64,000 bases of DNA from Paracoccaceae bacterium (GTDB lineage: Bacteria > Pseudomonadota > Alphaproteobacteria > Rhodobacterales > Rhodobacteraceae). The notes beneath the pieces are model-generated. The model made no database searches and had not been told where the DNA came from. It worked only from the letters and a program-made list of their open reading frames with translations. The position numbers and the translations under genes are program-made. Position 1 is the stretch's first letter. Each line of letters begins with the position of its first letter. This document shows, one piece after another, positions 29,764 to 39,259 of the stretch. The stretch is from NCBI GenBank assembly GCA_028284605.1, contig JANQRL010000042.1, forward strand, positions 1-64,000. Reading direction: 5' to 3'.

Positions 29764-30564
29764 ATGTACTACGAGATGATCGGCTTTGTGCAGGAATCCG
29801 CAGGTGACGGGCCGTGCGAGGATTGCCTGCCGGACTTCGATCCGCGCACTGCGACTTTTTTCATCGATTTCGATGGCACCTTGGTCGAGATCGCCGAGCG
29901 GCCCGACGCCATCGATGTCCCCGACGATCTGCCGGCGATCCTCGCGGATCTCGACAATCTGACCGCCGGCCGGGTGGTGATCGTGACCGGACGGCCGGTT
30001 GATGCGGTCTGCGACTTCCTCGGCGGGTTCAAAGGTCCGGTGATCGGCTCCCATGGCGCCGAGGAGCGTGTCGGCGGCGCGCTTGCCGGGCATCCGCTCA
30101 TCGGGTCCGAGGTTGTCCAGCGGCTCGGCGACATGACCGAAGCCTTCGCCGCCACTCATCCCGGGCTGATCTGCGAGCGCAAGCCGGCCAGCGCGGTGCT
30201 GCATTTCCGCACTGCGCCGGAGCATGAAGCGACGGCCTACCAGTTCCTCTCGATGCTCGAGGACAGCCATGAGGGATTCGAGCTGCACCATTCCAAGATG
30301 GCCTACGAGTTGCGCCCTTCGGACATCAGCAAGGACGCCTCGATGGCCCGGATCATGGCGCTCGACGGGTTCAGCGGCACGCGGCCGGTCTTTTTCGGCG
30401 ACGATGTGACCGACGAACCGGCTTTCGCCTGGGTCAACGATCAGGACGGCGGGATATCGGTGAAGGTCGGGTCCGGCGACACCTCCGCGCGCTACCGCAT
30501 GGAGACGCCCGCCGCCGCCCGCGCCAGCCTCAAGTCTCTGATAGAGGCGGCGCGAAAGGAGTGA
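29764..30564 (+). CDS. otsB: Trehalose-6-phosphate phosphatase
   Basis: 266 residues from MYYEMIGFVQESAG behind AGGGGGA; a longer in-frame ATG at 29683 lacks a comparable ribosome site. HAD-superfamily motif FIDFDGTL gives nucleophile Asp35 and Asp37; GSHGAE and the late FFGDDVTDEPAF complete the site. It dephosphorylates trehalose 6-phosphate in the cytoplasm. It is followed four bases later by otsA. Confidence 0.94.
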   Translation: MYYEMIGFVQESAGDGPCEDCLPDFDPRTATFFIDFDGTLVEIAERPDAIDVPDDLPAILADLDNLTAGRVVIVTGRPVDAVCDFLGGFKGPVIGSHGAEERVGGALAGHPLIGSEVVQRLGDMTEAFAATHPGLICERKPASAVLHFRTAPEHEATAYQFLSMLEDSHEGFELHHSKMAYELRPSDISKDASMARIMALDGFSGTRPVFFGDDVTDEPAFAWVNDQDGGISVKVGSGDTSARYRMETPAAARASLKSLIEAARKE

Positions 30565-30568
30565 ATTC

Positions 30569-31939
30569 ATGGCCGCCGAAGGCCGCCTGATCGTCGTCTC
30601 AAACCGAATTCCGACCGAAGCGACGCCCTCGGGCGGTCTGGTCGTTGCCCTGCATCAGGCGCTCACCGGCCGGGGCGGCGTCTGGATCGGCTCCTCCGGG
30701 GAGCTGGCCGAGGCACCGGGGCCTTTGCGCCGAATCGCCAGCGGCGCCTATGAACGGTTTGCCTTCGATCTGACCGAGGCCGAGCATGAGGGCTTCTATC
30801 TCGGCTATGCCAATTCCGTTCTGTGGCCGCTGTTTCACCGCCGCGCCGATCTGATCGACGTGCAGGAGGCAGAGCGGCAGGTCTATCTCGATGTCAACGA
30901 CCGGGTCGCGGAGCTGATCGCCGGTATTCTGGAGCCCGGCGACATGGTCTGGATCCATGACTACCACTTCCTGCCGCTCGGCCAGGCGTTGCGCCGGCGC
31001 GGGGTCGGGAACCGGCTCGGCTTCTTCCTGCATATCCCGTTTCCGGCGCCCTCCGACGCGCCGGCGCTGCCGGATCGCCGGGTCTTGCCGGAATGGCTCG
31101 CGGGGTACGACCTCATCGGGCTCCAGGCCAGCCGGGACGTTCGCAACTGCATCGACCTGTACGGCAAGGAGCCGACCGCGGAGATCGGCAGCAACGGGCG
31201 GTTGCGGTTCGGCGACCGCCGGCTCGAGGTCGGCGCGTTTCCGATCGGCATCGATGTCGATGCGATCCGCGACGCCGCCGAGGCGACGGAGCCCGGTGCG
31301 CTGATGCTGGCCCCCGGGACCCGTCTTGCCCTCGGGGTCGACCGGCTCGACTATTCCAAGGGTCTGCCGCAGCGGTTCGATGCGTTCGGCAAGTATCTCG
31401 GCGCCCGGGAGCCGGGCGAGCTGCGCACCACGCTGTTGCAGATCGCCCCGCCCAGCCGTGAGGACGTGGAGGCCTACAAGGACATCCGGCACCAGCTCGA
31501 AAGCATGGCCGGCTCGGTGAATGGAGAGCATGCGGCGCTCGACTGGACCCCGATCCGCTATATCCGCCGGCAATTGCCGCGCGATGTGCTGGCCGGGCTC
31601 TACCGGCGGGCCGATCTGTGCCTGGTCACGCCGCTCGCCGATGGGATGAACCTCGTCGCAAAGGAGTATGTCGCCGCCCAGGACGGCGCCGATCCCGGCG
31701 TGCTGATCCTGTCGCATTTCGCCGGCGCGGCAGAACAGCTCGATGGAGCGGTGATGGTGAACCCCTACGATACCGAGCGCATGGCCAAGGCGATCCGCGA
31801 TGGTCTGGCGATGAGCCTTGGCGACCGGCAGGCGCGGTATCTGTCGATGATGCAGACCCTGCGGGAGACCGACATCTACTGGTGGACCGACACGTTCCTC
31901 GACCGGCTGGCGCGGCGCCCGCTGGTGCGGGTCGCCTGA
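30569..31939 (+). CDS. otsA: Alpha,alpha-trehalose-phosphate synthase (GT20)
   Basis: 456 residues behind AAAGGAG. It starts with the family RLIVVSNR motif, then SGGLVVAL, WIHDYHFLPLGQALR, GVDRLDYSKGLPQRF and the C-terminal DGMNLVAKEYVAAQ. It joins a nucleotide-glucose and glucose 6-phosphate to give trehalose 6-phosphate. The otsB-otsA order implies coordinated osmolyte/stress sugar production. Confidence 0.95.
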   Translation: MAAEGRLIVVSNRIPTEATPSGGLVVALHQALTGRGGVWIGSSGELAEAPGPLRRIASGAYERFAFDLTEAEHEGFYLGYANSVLWPLFHRRADLIDVQEAERQVYLDVNDRVAELIAGILEPGDMVWIHDYHFLPLGQALRRRGVGNRLGFFLHIPFPAPSDAPALPDRRVLPEWLAGYDLIGLQASRDVRNCIDLYGKEPTAEIGSNGRLRFGDRRLEVGAFPIGIDVDAIRDAAEATEPGALMLAPGTRLALGVDRLDYSKGLPQRFDAFGKYLGAREPGELRTTLLQIAPPSREDVEAYKDIRHQLESMAGSVNGEHAALDWTPIRYIRRQLPRDVLAGLYRRADLCLVTPLADGMNLVAKEYVAAQDGADPGVLILSHFAGAAEQLDGAVMVNPYDTERMAKAIRDGLAMSLGDRQARYLSMMQTLRETDIYWWTDTFLDRLARRPLVRVA

Positions 31940-32014
31940 CCGCGGGACGACCCGGCAGGCCGGTCCGGTCGGCGCGGAGACCGGCGCGGTCGCCCGAGGC
32001 CCGTTTGCTCTGCT

Positions 32015-32911
32015 ATGATCGGAACAGACCCAAGCCCGAAGGCCGATGTGACCGATCCGACGGACATTCCTGCCCCGCCAGCGCCGGCACCGCGCGGGAT
32101 ACTCACGGTCGCGCGGCTTGTCTGGACCACAATGGGCGCGCGCCATGTCGGGCTGAATTCCGCGGCCGTTGCCTTCTATGCGATGTTCTCGCTGTTTCCG
32201 GCACTTGCGGCGCTGATTGCGGTCTTTGGCCTGGTGGCCGACCCGGTCGCCGTCGCCGCGCAACTCGACCTGATGGCGGATTTCGTGCCCGATGCGGCGT
32301 TCACGCTGATCTCCGAGCAGATCGACGCACTTCTGGCGGCCCGGGCCGATACTCTGGGCTGGGCTTCGGTGCTGGCGCTTGTGATCGCGCTCTGGGCGGC
32401 GCGGGCCGGGGTCGGAGCGCTGATGCAGGCGCTCAACGCCGTATTCGAGGTGCCGGCACGCGGCGGGATTGCCCACACATTTGTCGCCCTCGGGTTGACC
32501 CTCTCGCTGATCGGCCTCGGCATCGCAGCGTTGCTGATCGTCGTGGTGATGCCGGTGGTCCTGGCCTTTGTCCCGCTCGGGCCGCTTGCCGCGATCGCGC
32601 TTCAGGCAGGACGCTGGATCGTGGCGCTTGGCGTTCTGGTGCTCGCCTTGGGCCTGCTTTACCGCTTCGGTCCGAACCGGCGCGGCGCGCGGCTGCGCTG
32701 GATCACCCCCGGCGCCGTGGCCGCGATCCTGCTCTGGCTCGCCGCATCCCTGGGCTTTTCGATCTACCTGACCAATTTCGGCAATTACAATGAGGTCTAT
32801 GGCTCCATCGGCGCCGTCGCCGCGCTGCTGATGTGGTTCTACATCAGCGCCTATCTGGTGCTCTTCGGCGCGGTCCTGAATGCGGTGCTCGCCAAGGCGC
32901 ACAACCCATAG
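32015..32911 (+). CDS. YihY/BrkB-family inner-membrane protein
   Basis: 298 residues. Family features: HVGLNSAAVAFYAMFSLFPALAALIAVFG near the N-terminus, LWAARAGVGALMQALNAVFEV in the middle, and YNEVYGSIGAVAALLMWFYISAYLVLFGAVLNA at the end. About six transmembrane helices. The function of the family is unsettled (once called RNase BN; transport or envelope roles have been proposed). The ATG has no obvious ribosome site; a GTG at 32048 is an alternative start. No link to neighbours is apparent. Confidence 0.85.
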   Translation: MIGTDPSPKADVTDPTDIPAPPAPAPRGILTVARLVWTTMGARHVGLNSAAVAFYAMFSLFPALAALIAVFGLVADPVAVAAQLDLMADFVPDAAFTLISEQIDALLAARADTLGWASVLALVIALWAARAGVGALMQALNAVFEVPARGGIAHTFVALGLTLSLIGLGIAALLIVVVMPVVLAFVPLGPLAAIALQAGRWIVALGVLVLALGLLYRFGPNRRGARLRWITPGAVAAILLWLAASLGFSIYLTNFGNYNEVYGSIGAVAALLMWFYISAYLVLFGAVLNAVLAKAHNP

Positions 32912-33068
32912 GCGAGGCTCATGTGGCGGAAATGCGGCGACGGACCGGGCTTGCATTCGGCGCCGCGAATTTCCCCCTAGATTCGGTGATTCGCAGCCGC
33001 TATCGATCCTCTCAATGATAACGCGCAGCACCGACCAGCATGTGCGCGCATGAGGCGGAGTAGTAGTT

Positions 33069-35660
33069 ATGTCGGCGATTCAGTTCGTCGTCCGCGATGG
33101 TGCGGGCGACATTCAGCGCGGGTCCGTGGCCGGAGACGGCGCGTCTTCTTCCATCATCGTTGGGTCGGGGGCGGATATCTCGCTCAATCTCGACCAGAGC
33201 CAGATCGTTTCCTACGCGCGCCAGGGCCAGGCGCTGGAGATCACCCTGCTCGACGGGCGGGTCATCGTCATCGAGGGCTTCTTCGCGCCCGGCGGCGGGG
33301 CCGAGAACACCCTGCATATCTCGTCCAATGGCGGGATTGCCGAGGTCGCGCTGGCTGAGGGCAGCGACGGGGTCTATTTCGCGAGCTACACCGTCCCGGA
33401 CACTTACGGCAAATGGGCGCCGGAAGACGATCTGGTCTTCCTGCGCCGCTCCGACATCATGCTGGCCGAGTCGGTGCCCGGTGACGACGATGTCGGCATG
33501 CTGGTGAACCCGCTGCTGGGCGGGATCGGCGGGATCGGCGGCGGGCTGGGCGCCCTCGGCGCGGCCGGGGCCGGGGCCGCGATCATCGGAGGGATCGGCG
33601 GTGGCGGCGGCGATGGCGATGGCGGCGGGAGTTCCGGGCCGTCCGTCGCGATCACCAGCGGGACCCAGTCCTCGGGTCATGTCGTCAATGCCGAGGATCA
33701 CGCCGACGGCGTCACCATCGGCGGCACCGGGACGCCGGGCGCGACCGTCAGCGTCACTGTCGAGGGCGCCACCGAGGAGGTCGTGGTCGGCGACGATGGG
33801 ACCTGGGAAGTCACCTTCGATCCCGGCGAGGTTCTGCCCGGCGAATACCAGACCGATGTCGGGGTGACGATCACCGATACCGATGGCCGGACCGCCTCGG
33901 TCAGCGATGTCCTGGTGATCGACACCGAAGCCGGGCTGGCCTTCGACGCCAGCACAGTCGAGGGCGACGGCGCGGTCAACGCGGTCGAGATCGCCGACGG
34001 CGTGGTGTTGACCGGCTGGGTCGAGGCCGGCTCCACGGTTAGCGTGGAGATCGAGGGCCAAGCCTATCAGGCCACCGTCACGGGCGAAACCTGGAGCCTC
34101 GAACTGCCTGCCGGGCAGTTGCAGAACGGCGAATACACCCTTGATGTCACGGTCAGTTCCATCGACGCCCATGGCAACACGGCGCAGGTGAGCGACAGTG
34201 TCATCATCGATACGGAGACCCATGTCGCCTTTTCCGGCACCCCGGTGGAGATCGACGGAGTGGTCAACGCCGCCGAGGCCGCCGATGGTGTCGTGCTGAC
34301 CGGTTCTGCCGAGGCCGGGGCCAGCGTCGCGGTGACCTTCGCCGGCACCACGATCTCGACCACAGCCGACGACAGCGGCGCCTGGAGCGTGAACTTTCCC
34401 GCCGGCGCGATCCTTTCGGGCGAGTATACCGCCAGCGTCTCGGCGACGGCGACCGACGCCTACGGCAACACCGCGACCGCCAGCACCAGTTTCGAGGTCG
34501 ACACCGAGCTTGACGTCACCCTCGATCCCGCGGCCGCGGCCGGGGCGGATCAGGTGCTGAACCATGTCGAACATGCCGATGGCCTGACGCTGACCGGTCA
34601 GACAGAGGCAGGCGCCGCAGTCGAGGTCGCCTTTGGCGGCCTGACCCGGCTCACGACCGCCGATGCCAATGGCACCTGGTCGGTGGACTTCAGCACCGCA
34701 GAAGTGCCCACCGGCGAAACCTCCGTTCCCGTCGCCGTCACAGCGACGGATGCGGCCGGCAATACGGCCAGTACCTCCGGCAGCGTCGAGATCGACACCT
34801 TTGTCAACGAATTGACATCCGCCGCGCTGGTGGAGGGTGACGATCAGGTCAATGCCGGCGAGGTCCTGGACGGCATCACGCTCACCGGCACCGTCGAGGC
34901 GGGCTCGACCGTCATGGTGACCTTCGAGGGGATAACCCGCGCGGCCAATGTCGATAGCGCCGGCAATTGGTCGGTGAGCTACGCGGCGAGCGAAATCCCG
35001 CCCGGAGAATATGAGACGACCGTCACCATCGCGGCGACCGACGCCGCCGGCAATACCGCCGAGCTGACCGACAGCTTCATCGTCGATACCGTCTCCCCGG
35101 AGGCGCCCGAGATCGAGAGCGTCACTCTGACCCAGGCCGGGATCGAGTATATCGGCACCGAGGTTTCCGACGATTTGACGATTTCACGGATCGACGGCGA
35201 CGGCACCCTGACCGCGCTTCAGGATAGCGCCGATGGGGCCACGTTGCCCTGGGGCGAGATGCTCTTCCAGTTCGATCCGGCGGTCCCGGACGGCGCCAAC
35301 CTGATCGTCACCGAAACCGATGGCGCGGGCAATGCCAGTTCCACGCTGCTCGCGCTCGAACAATCCGGGACCGAGGCGGTCAGCCTCGACGGCCTGTCAC
35401 AGGTCGATCTCGGTGCCATCGATCTCGACTATGCGACCGATGCCGAATTGACGCTGACCGCCGAGGACCTCGTGGCGATGACCGGCGAAGACAAGACGCT
35501 GGCGGTCCATGGCGGCGCGGACGACAGGCTGTTCATGGATGCCGGCGCGCCCACGGGCAGCACGACGATCGGCGGCCGGACCTACGACATCTACACGCTG
35601 GGCGATGGCACGGTGCTGGTCAACGAGGACATCATCGTTTCGCCGATCGGCATCACCTGA
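33069..35660 (+). CDS. Type I-secreted Ig-like repeat adhesin (BapA-type)
   Basis: 863 residues behind GGAG. A BapA-prefix-like N-terminal domain (about 1-135: SYARQGQALEITLLDGRVIVIEGFF) is followed by a Gly-rich hinge (about 155-190). Five tandem Ig-like repeats of about 98 residues come next (about 192-680), each containing a VVNAxExADGVxLTG-type start and ending in VxIDT. The C-terminal region (about 790-863) matches type I secretion targeting domains of such adhesins (GGADDRLFMDAGAPTGS, YTLGDGTVLVNEDI). No RTX nonapeptides are visible. The three following genes encode a complete secretion machine. Expected role: surface attachment or biofilm formation. Confidence 0.88.
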   Translation: MSAIQFVVRDGAGDIQRGSVAGDGASSSIIVGSGADISLNLDQSQIVSYARQGQALEITLLDGRVIVIEGFFAPGGGAENTLHISSNGGIAEVALAEGSDGVYFASYTVPDTYGKWAPEDDLVFLRRSDIMLAESVPGDDDVGMLVNPLLGGIGGIGGGLGALGAAGAGAAIIGGIGGGGGDGDGGGSSGPSVAITSGTQSSGHVVNAEDHADGVTIGGTGTPGATVSVTVEGATEEVVVGDDGTWEVTFDPGEVLPGEYQTDVGVTITDTDGRTASVSDVLVIDTEAGLAFDASTVEGDGAVNAVEIADGVVLTGWVEAGSTVSVEIEGQAYQATVTGETWSLELPAGQLQNGEYTLDVTVSSIDAHGNTAQVSDSVIIDTETHVAFSGTPVEIDGVVNAAEAADGVVLTGSAEAGASVAVTFAGTTISTTADDSGAWSVNFPAGAILSGEYTASVSATATDAYGNTATASTSFEVDTELDVTLDPAAAAGADQVLNHVEHADGLTLTGQTEAGAAVEVAFGGLTRLTTADANGTWSVDFSTAEVPTGETSVPVAVTATDAAGNTASTSGSVEIDTFVNELTSAALVEGDDQVNAGEVLDGITLTGTVEAGSTVMVTFEGITRAANVDSAGNWSVSYAASEIPPGEYETTVTIAATDAAGNTAELTDSFIVDTVSPEAPEIESVTLTQAGIEYIGTEVSDDLTISRIDGDGTLTALQDSADGATLPWGEMLFQFDPAVPDGANLIVTETDGAGNASSTLLALEQSGTEAVSLDGLSQVDLGAIDLDYATDAELTLTAEDLVAMTGEDKTLAVHGGADDRLFMDAGAPTGSTTIGGRTYDIYTLGDGTVLVNEDIIVSPIGIT

Positions 35661-35705
35661 GCATTCGGGCCGCGGCGTGCGACGGGCGCTGCGGACCGAC
35701 CGAGA

Positions 35706-37043
35706 GTGGGTAACGGGCAGGGCAGGTTCTTGACGCATGGGGCACAGGGCAGGGGGGCCGTGGCGGGGCTGGTCGCCTGCCTCGCCTTGGCCGGGTGTTT
35801 CGGGTCGGGTGACGGGTTTGCGACCCGGGATGCCGGCGCGCTCCCCGATGTCGGGCCGGCCCCGGCGCTCGACGGCGAACTCACCGATGGCAGCCGGTCG
35901 GAGATCATCGACGCGCTTCTGGCCCGCCGGTCGGTCCTGGCTGAGGGGCCGCTCCGGGAGGTGGCCGGGGCCGTGCTCGCCGCCAATTCCCGCGCCGCCG
36001 AGGCCGAATTGCGCGCCGCGATGCTGCGCTCCGAGGCCGAGGAGAAGAACTGGCTGCCCACGCTCGGGCCTCAGGTCAGCCTGACCTCCATGGGGGATGC
36101 GGTGAGCCGCCTGGTGCTTGACGCGGTGCTCTTCGACCATGGCGGCAAGCGGGCGCAGCGGGCCTATGCCAGGGCGGATGTGGAGGTCGCCGCGGCGGCG
36201 CTTGCGGTAGACACAAACGACCGCGTGCTCACCGCCCTCGAACTCTACCTCGCCGCCGAGGCCGCCCGGTCCCGGGCCGCGGTGAACGCCGCCGCGCTCA
36301 GCCGGATGGAGCGGCTGGCCTATATCATGGAGGAACGGGTGGCGGCCGGGGTCAGCGACCGCGCCGACCTCGCACTCACCCGCCAGACGCTGAACGGGAT
36401 GCAGAACGATCTGGCCTCCGACCGTGAGGCCGAGGCAGCGGCCCTGGCCGAATTGCAGGCGATGTCGGCGCGGCCGGTGGCCAACCTGCGCGGGATTTCG
36501 GACATCTCGACGCCCGACGCGCTCTCCGAGCCGCTCTCTGTCATGAAGGCCCGGGCCGAGGCGGAGCGTGCGGTGGCGGCGGCCCAGGCCGCGCGGGCCG
36601 GGCTCCTGCCGGGCGTGTCGGTCAGCGGCTCGACCGGGTCCGAGGGCGGTGCGGCGCAGCTCAATGTCGGCGGTGCCGGTCTGGGCCTCGGCACCCCGGC
36701 GCGGCTGCGCGCGACAGAGGCGGAGGAGGCCGCCGCCTCGGCCCGGACCGCCCAGGCGGTGGAGGAGGCGCGCCGCACGCTCGCCGCCCTTGACGCCGAG
36801 CTTGTCGCGGCGGAGCGGCAGGCGGCGGAGGCCCGGGTGCTGGCCGCCGAGGCGGCCGAGACCTTCGCCCATTTCGCGGCCCAGCAAGAGGCCGGGCGCC
36901 GCGCGGTGCCCGAGGTGGTGACAGTCTTCGAGACCAAGGTCCGGACCGAGCGCTCCGCGGTCTCCTCGGCCTATGAGGTGGCGGCGCTGCGGCTCCGGCG
37001 CGCGGCGCTCACCGGCAGCCTCGTCGATGGGGCGGAGATATGA
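35706..37043 (+). CDS. TolC-family outer-membrane efflux lipoprotein of the type I system
   Basis: 445 residues from GTG; a TTG at 35730 behind AGGGCAGG would give a more typical lipoprotein signal (ACLALAGC lipobox, Cys at about residue 31 of the long form). The body is Ala/Glu-rich coiled coil with two repeated halves (AANSRAAEAELRAAMLRSEAEEKNWLP and [25 protein letters not shown]), as in TolC-like channels. It forms the outer-membrane exit for the adhesin. Its stop overlaps the ABC exporter start (ATGA). Confidence 0.85.
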   Translation: MGNGQGRFLTHGAQGRGAVAGLVACLALAGCFGSGDGFATRDAGALPDVGPAPALDGELTDGSRSEIIDALLARRSVLAEGPLREVAGAVLAANSRAAEAELRAAMLRSEAEEKNWLPTLGPQVSLTSMGDAVSRLVLDAVLFDHGGKRAQRAYARADVEVAAAALAVDTNDRVLTALELYLAAEAARSRAAVNAAALSRMERLAYIMEERVAAGVSDRADLALTRQTLNGMQNDLASDREAEAAALAELQAMSARPVANLRGISDISTPDALSEPLSVMKARAEAERAVAAAQAARAGLLPGVSVSGSTGSEGGAAQLNVGGAGLGLGTPARLRATEAEEAAASARTAQAVEEARRTLAALDAELVAAERQAAEARVLAAEAAETFAHFAAQQEAGRRAVPEVVTVFETKVRTERSAVSSAYEVAALRLRRAALTGSLVDGAEI

Positions 37044-39259
37044 GCGGGCCGGTGATTGCCTTCGATTTCGCCGCCACGAAAGGCCGGCGGCTGCGGCGGG
37101 TCGGCGCAGAACCTGCGGCCGGCGCCGCCGATCCCGCGCCGGTTCGGACCGCAGCGCGGTTCGGCGCGGGTCCGCGTGCGGCGGCCGACCTGGCGGCCGC
37201 CTACGCCGCCCTTCTGGGGGTCGAGACCGCAAGGGCCGACCTGCTCGATGCCCTCGCGACCGACGACGCCCGCACATCCGCCGCCTTGGCCACCGCCCTC
37301 TCCGACGCGGGTTTGGTGACGAAGGTGCTGCGCGGCCAAAGCCCTGAGTCCACCCTTTGGCCGGCCCTCGCCGAACTTCGGGACGGCACGCTGCTGCTGA
37401 TCCTCGCTCAGTCCGGCGAGACCGTCACCGTCTACGACCCCGACCGGCCCGACAACCTCGCCGAACTCCCCCTCGGCGACCTCGGCCAGCGCCTCACCGG
37501 CACGATCCTGCGGGCCGACCTTCCCGTTGCCGAACTCAGCCGCCGCCACGCGACCAGGGCGAAGCCGCCGCACTGGTTCTGGGGTGAATTGGCGACCCAG
37601 CGCAGCCTCTTCGGCGAAATCGCCCTCGGCTCGCTCGTCGCCAACATGCTGGCCGTGGCCGTCGCGCTCTTCTCGCTTCAGGTCTACGACCGGGTCATTC
37701 CGCACCAATCCCTCGCCACGCTCTGGGTGCTGGCCATCGGCGCCGGGCTCGCGCTCCTCCTCGAAGCCGCGCTCCGGATCGCGCGCGCGCGGCTGATGGA
37801 CGGGGCCGGGCGCAAGATCGAGATGAAGGTGCAGACGCTCCTGATGGACCGTGTGCTGGGCATGCGGCGCGGGGCGGAGGGGCGCACGCCCTCGTCTGTC
37901 TTCTCGGCGGTGCGCGAATTCGGCTCGGTGCGCGAATTCTTCACCGCCTCGACGCTCGGCACGCTCACCGATCTGCCCTTCGTGGTCCTCTTCCTCGCGC
38001 TGGTCGCCTCGATCGGCGGCCATGTCGTCTGGGTGCTCTTCGCCGGCGCGATCCTGATGGTCCTCCCCTCCTTCTTCCTGCAACGCCGGATGATGCGGCT
38101 GACGGAGGAGACGCAAGGCGCGGCCACCCGCTCCAACCAACTCCTCCACGAGGTCATCTACGAGGCCGATACGATCAAGGCCCAGCGCGGCGAAGACCGG
38201 TTCCGCCGCATCTGGTCGGAGGTCACGGCGCTCTCCTCCATCGCCACCTCCGAGCAGCGCAAGCTCGCCGCGACGCTCACCTTCTGGTCCCAGGGCGTGC
38301 AGCAGGCGACCTATGTGGCCGCGGTGGTGGCCGGCACCTTCCTCGTCTTCCGGGGTGAGTTCACCGTCGGCACGATCATCGCGGTGGGCATCCTGACCTC
38401 CCGCACGCTCGGGCCCCTGACCCAGCTCGCCGGGACCCTTGCGCGCTGGTCGAACGTCAAAGCGGCGCTGGAGGCCCTCGATACCGTTGCCGAGGCGCCG
38501 CAGGACATGGAGCCGGATCGCAGCTATCTCCGCCGCGAGATCATCAGGGGCGGGTTCGAGCTGCGCGAGATCGCCTATGCCTACGACCCGGAGGCCGGCC
38601 CAAGCCTCGACATCCCCGCGCTCAGCATTGCGGCCGGCCAGAAGGTGGCGGTCCTTGGCGCCAACGGGTCAGGCAAATCCACCCTGCTGAAGCTGCTCAC
38701 CGGGCTCTACGCGCCGGGCAGGGGGCGGGTGCTGGTCGACGGGCTCGACATGGGCCAGATCATGCCGCGCGATCTGCGCCGGTCGATCGGTTACCTGAGC
38801 CAGGAGGTGCGGCTTTTCGCCGGCACTTTGCGCGACAACCTCAACATGACCGGGCTCGAGCGCGACGAGGACCGGCTCTACGCCGCGCTCGACTTCGCCG
38901 GGCTCGGGCCGGTGGTGCGCAAGCATCCCAAGGGGCTCGACCTGACCATCGCCGATGGCGGCGAGGGGCTTTCCATCGGGCAGCGGCAATCCATCGGCTG
39001 GGCGCGGCTCTGGCTCCAGGACCCGTCCGTGTGCCTGCTCGACGAGCCCACCGCGGCGCTCGACCAGACGCTTGAGGCGGCGATGGTAGATCGGCTCGCC
39101 ACCTGGCTTGACGGGCGCACCGCGATCATCGCGACCCACCGGGTGCCGATCCTGTCGCTGACCGAGCGGACGCTGGTCCTGCAATCCGGGCGCCTTGTCG
39201 TCGACGGGCCGCGGGAAGAGGTGCTGGCGCATCTGCAAGCGAGAAGGGCCGCGTCATGA
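37040..39259 (+). CDS. Type I secretion ABC transporter, LapB-like
   Basis: 739 residues. An N-terminal C39-peptidase-like domain (about 45-165) lacks an obvious catalytic cysteine motif, as in RTX/adhesin exporters that do not cleave leaders. A six-helix membrane domain (about 195-470) follows, then an ATPase domain with Walker A GANGSGKST and Walker B VCLLDEPTAALD. The signature reads GEGLSIGQRQSIGWARL, with Ile in place of the usual first Gly of LSGGQ. It exports the adhesin together with the HlyD and TolC partners. ATGA overlaps occur at both ends. Confidence 0.92.
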   Translation: MSGPVIAFDFAATKGRRLRRVGAEPAAGAADPAPVRTAARFGAGPRAAADLAAAYAALLGVETARADLLDALATDDARTSAALATALSDAGLVTKVLRGQSPESTLWPALAELRDGTLLLILAQSGETVTVYDPDRPDNLAELPLGDLGQRLTGTILRADLPVAELSRRHATRAKPPHWFWGELATQRSLFGEIALGSLVANMLAVAVALFSLQVYDRVIPHQSLATLWVLAIGAGLALLLEAALRIARARLMDGAGRKIEMKVQTLLMDRVLGMRRGAEGRTPSSVFSAVREFGSVREFFTASTLGTLTDLPFVVLFLALVASIGGHVVWVLFAGAILMVLPSFFLQRRMMRLTEETQGAATRSNQLLHEVIYEADTIKAQRGEDRFRRIWSEVTALSSIATSEQRKLAATLTFWSQGVQQATYVAAVVAGTFLVFRGEFTVGTIIAVGILTSRTLGPLTQLAGTLARWSNVKAALEALDTVAEAPQDMEPDRSYLRREIIRGGFELREIAYAYDPEAGPSLDIPALSIAAGQKVAVLGANGSGKSTLLKLLTGLYAPGRGRVLVDGLDMGQIMPRDLRRSIGYLSQEVRLFAGTLRDNLNMTGLERDEDRLYAALDFAGLGPVVRKHPKGLDLTIADGGEGLSIGQRQSIGWARLWLQDPSVCLLDEPTAALDQTLEAAMVDRLATWLDGRTAIIATHRVPILSLTERTLVLQSGRLVVDGPREEVLAHLQARRAAS

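Noticed and set aside
30599-33031. 810-codon minus-strand open frame across otsA and the YihY gene
   Set aside because: It covers two well-supported plus-strand genes and the gap between them, and its translation is basic, repetitive and domain-free.
35397-37277. 626-codon minus-strand frame opposite the TolC-like gene
   Set aside because: Composition is typical of an antisense shadow (Arg/Gly-rich), with no ribosome site and a coupled operon on the plus strand.
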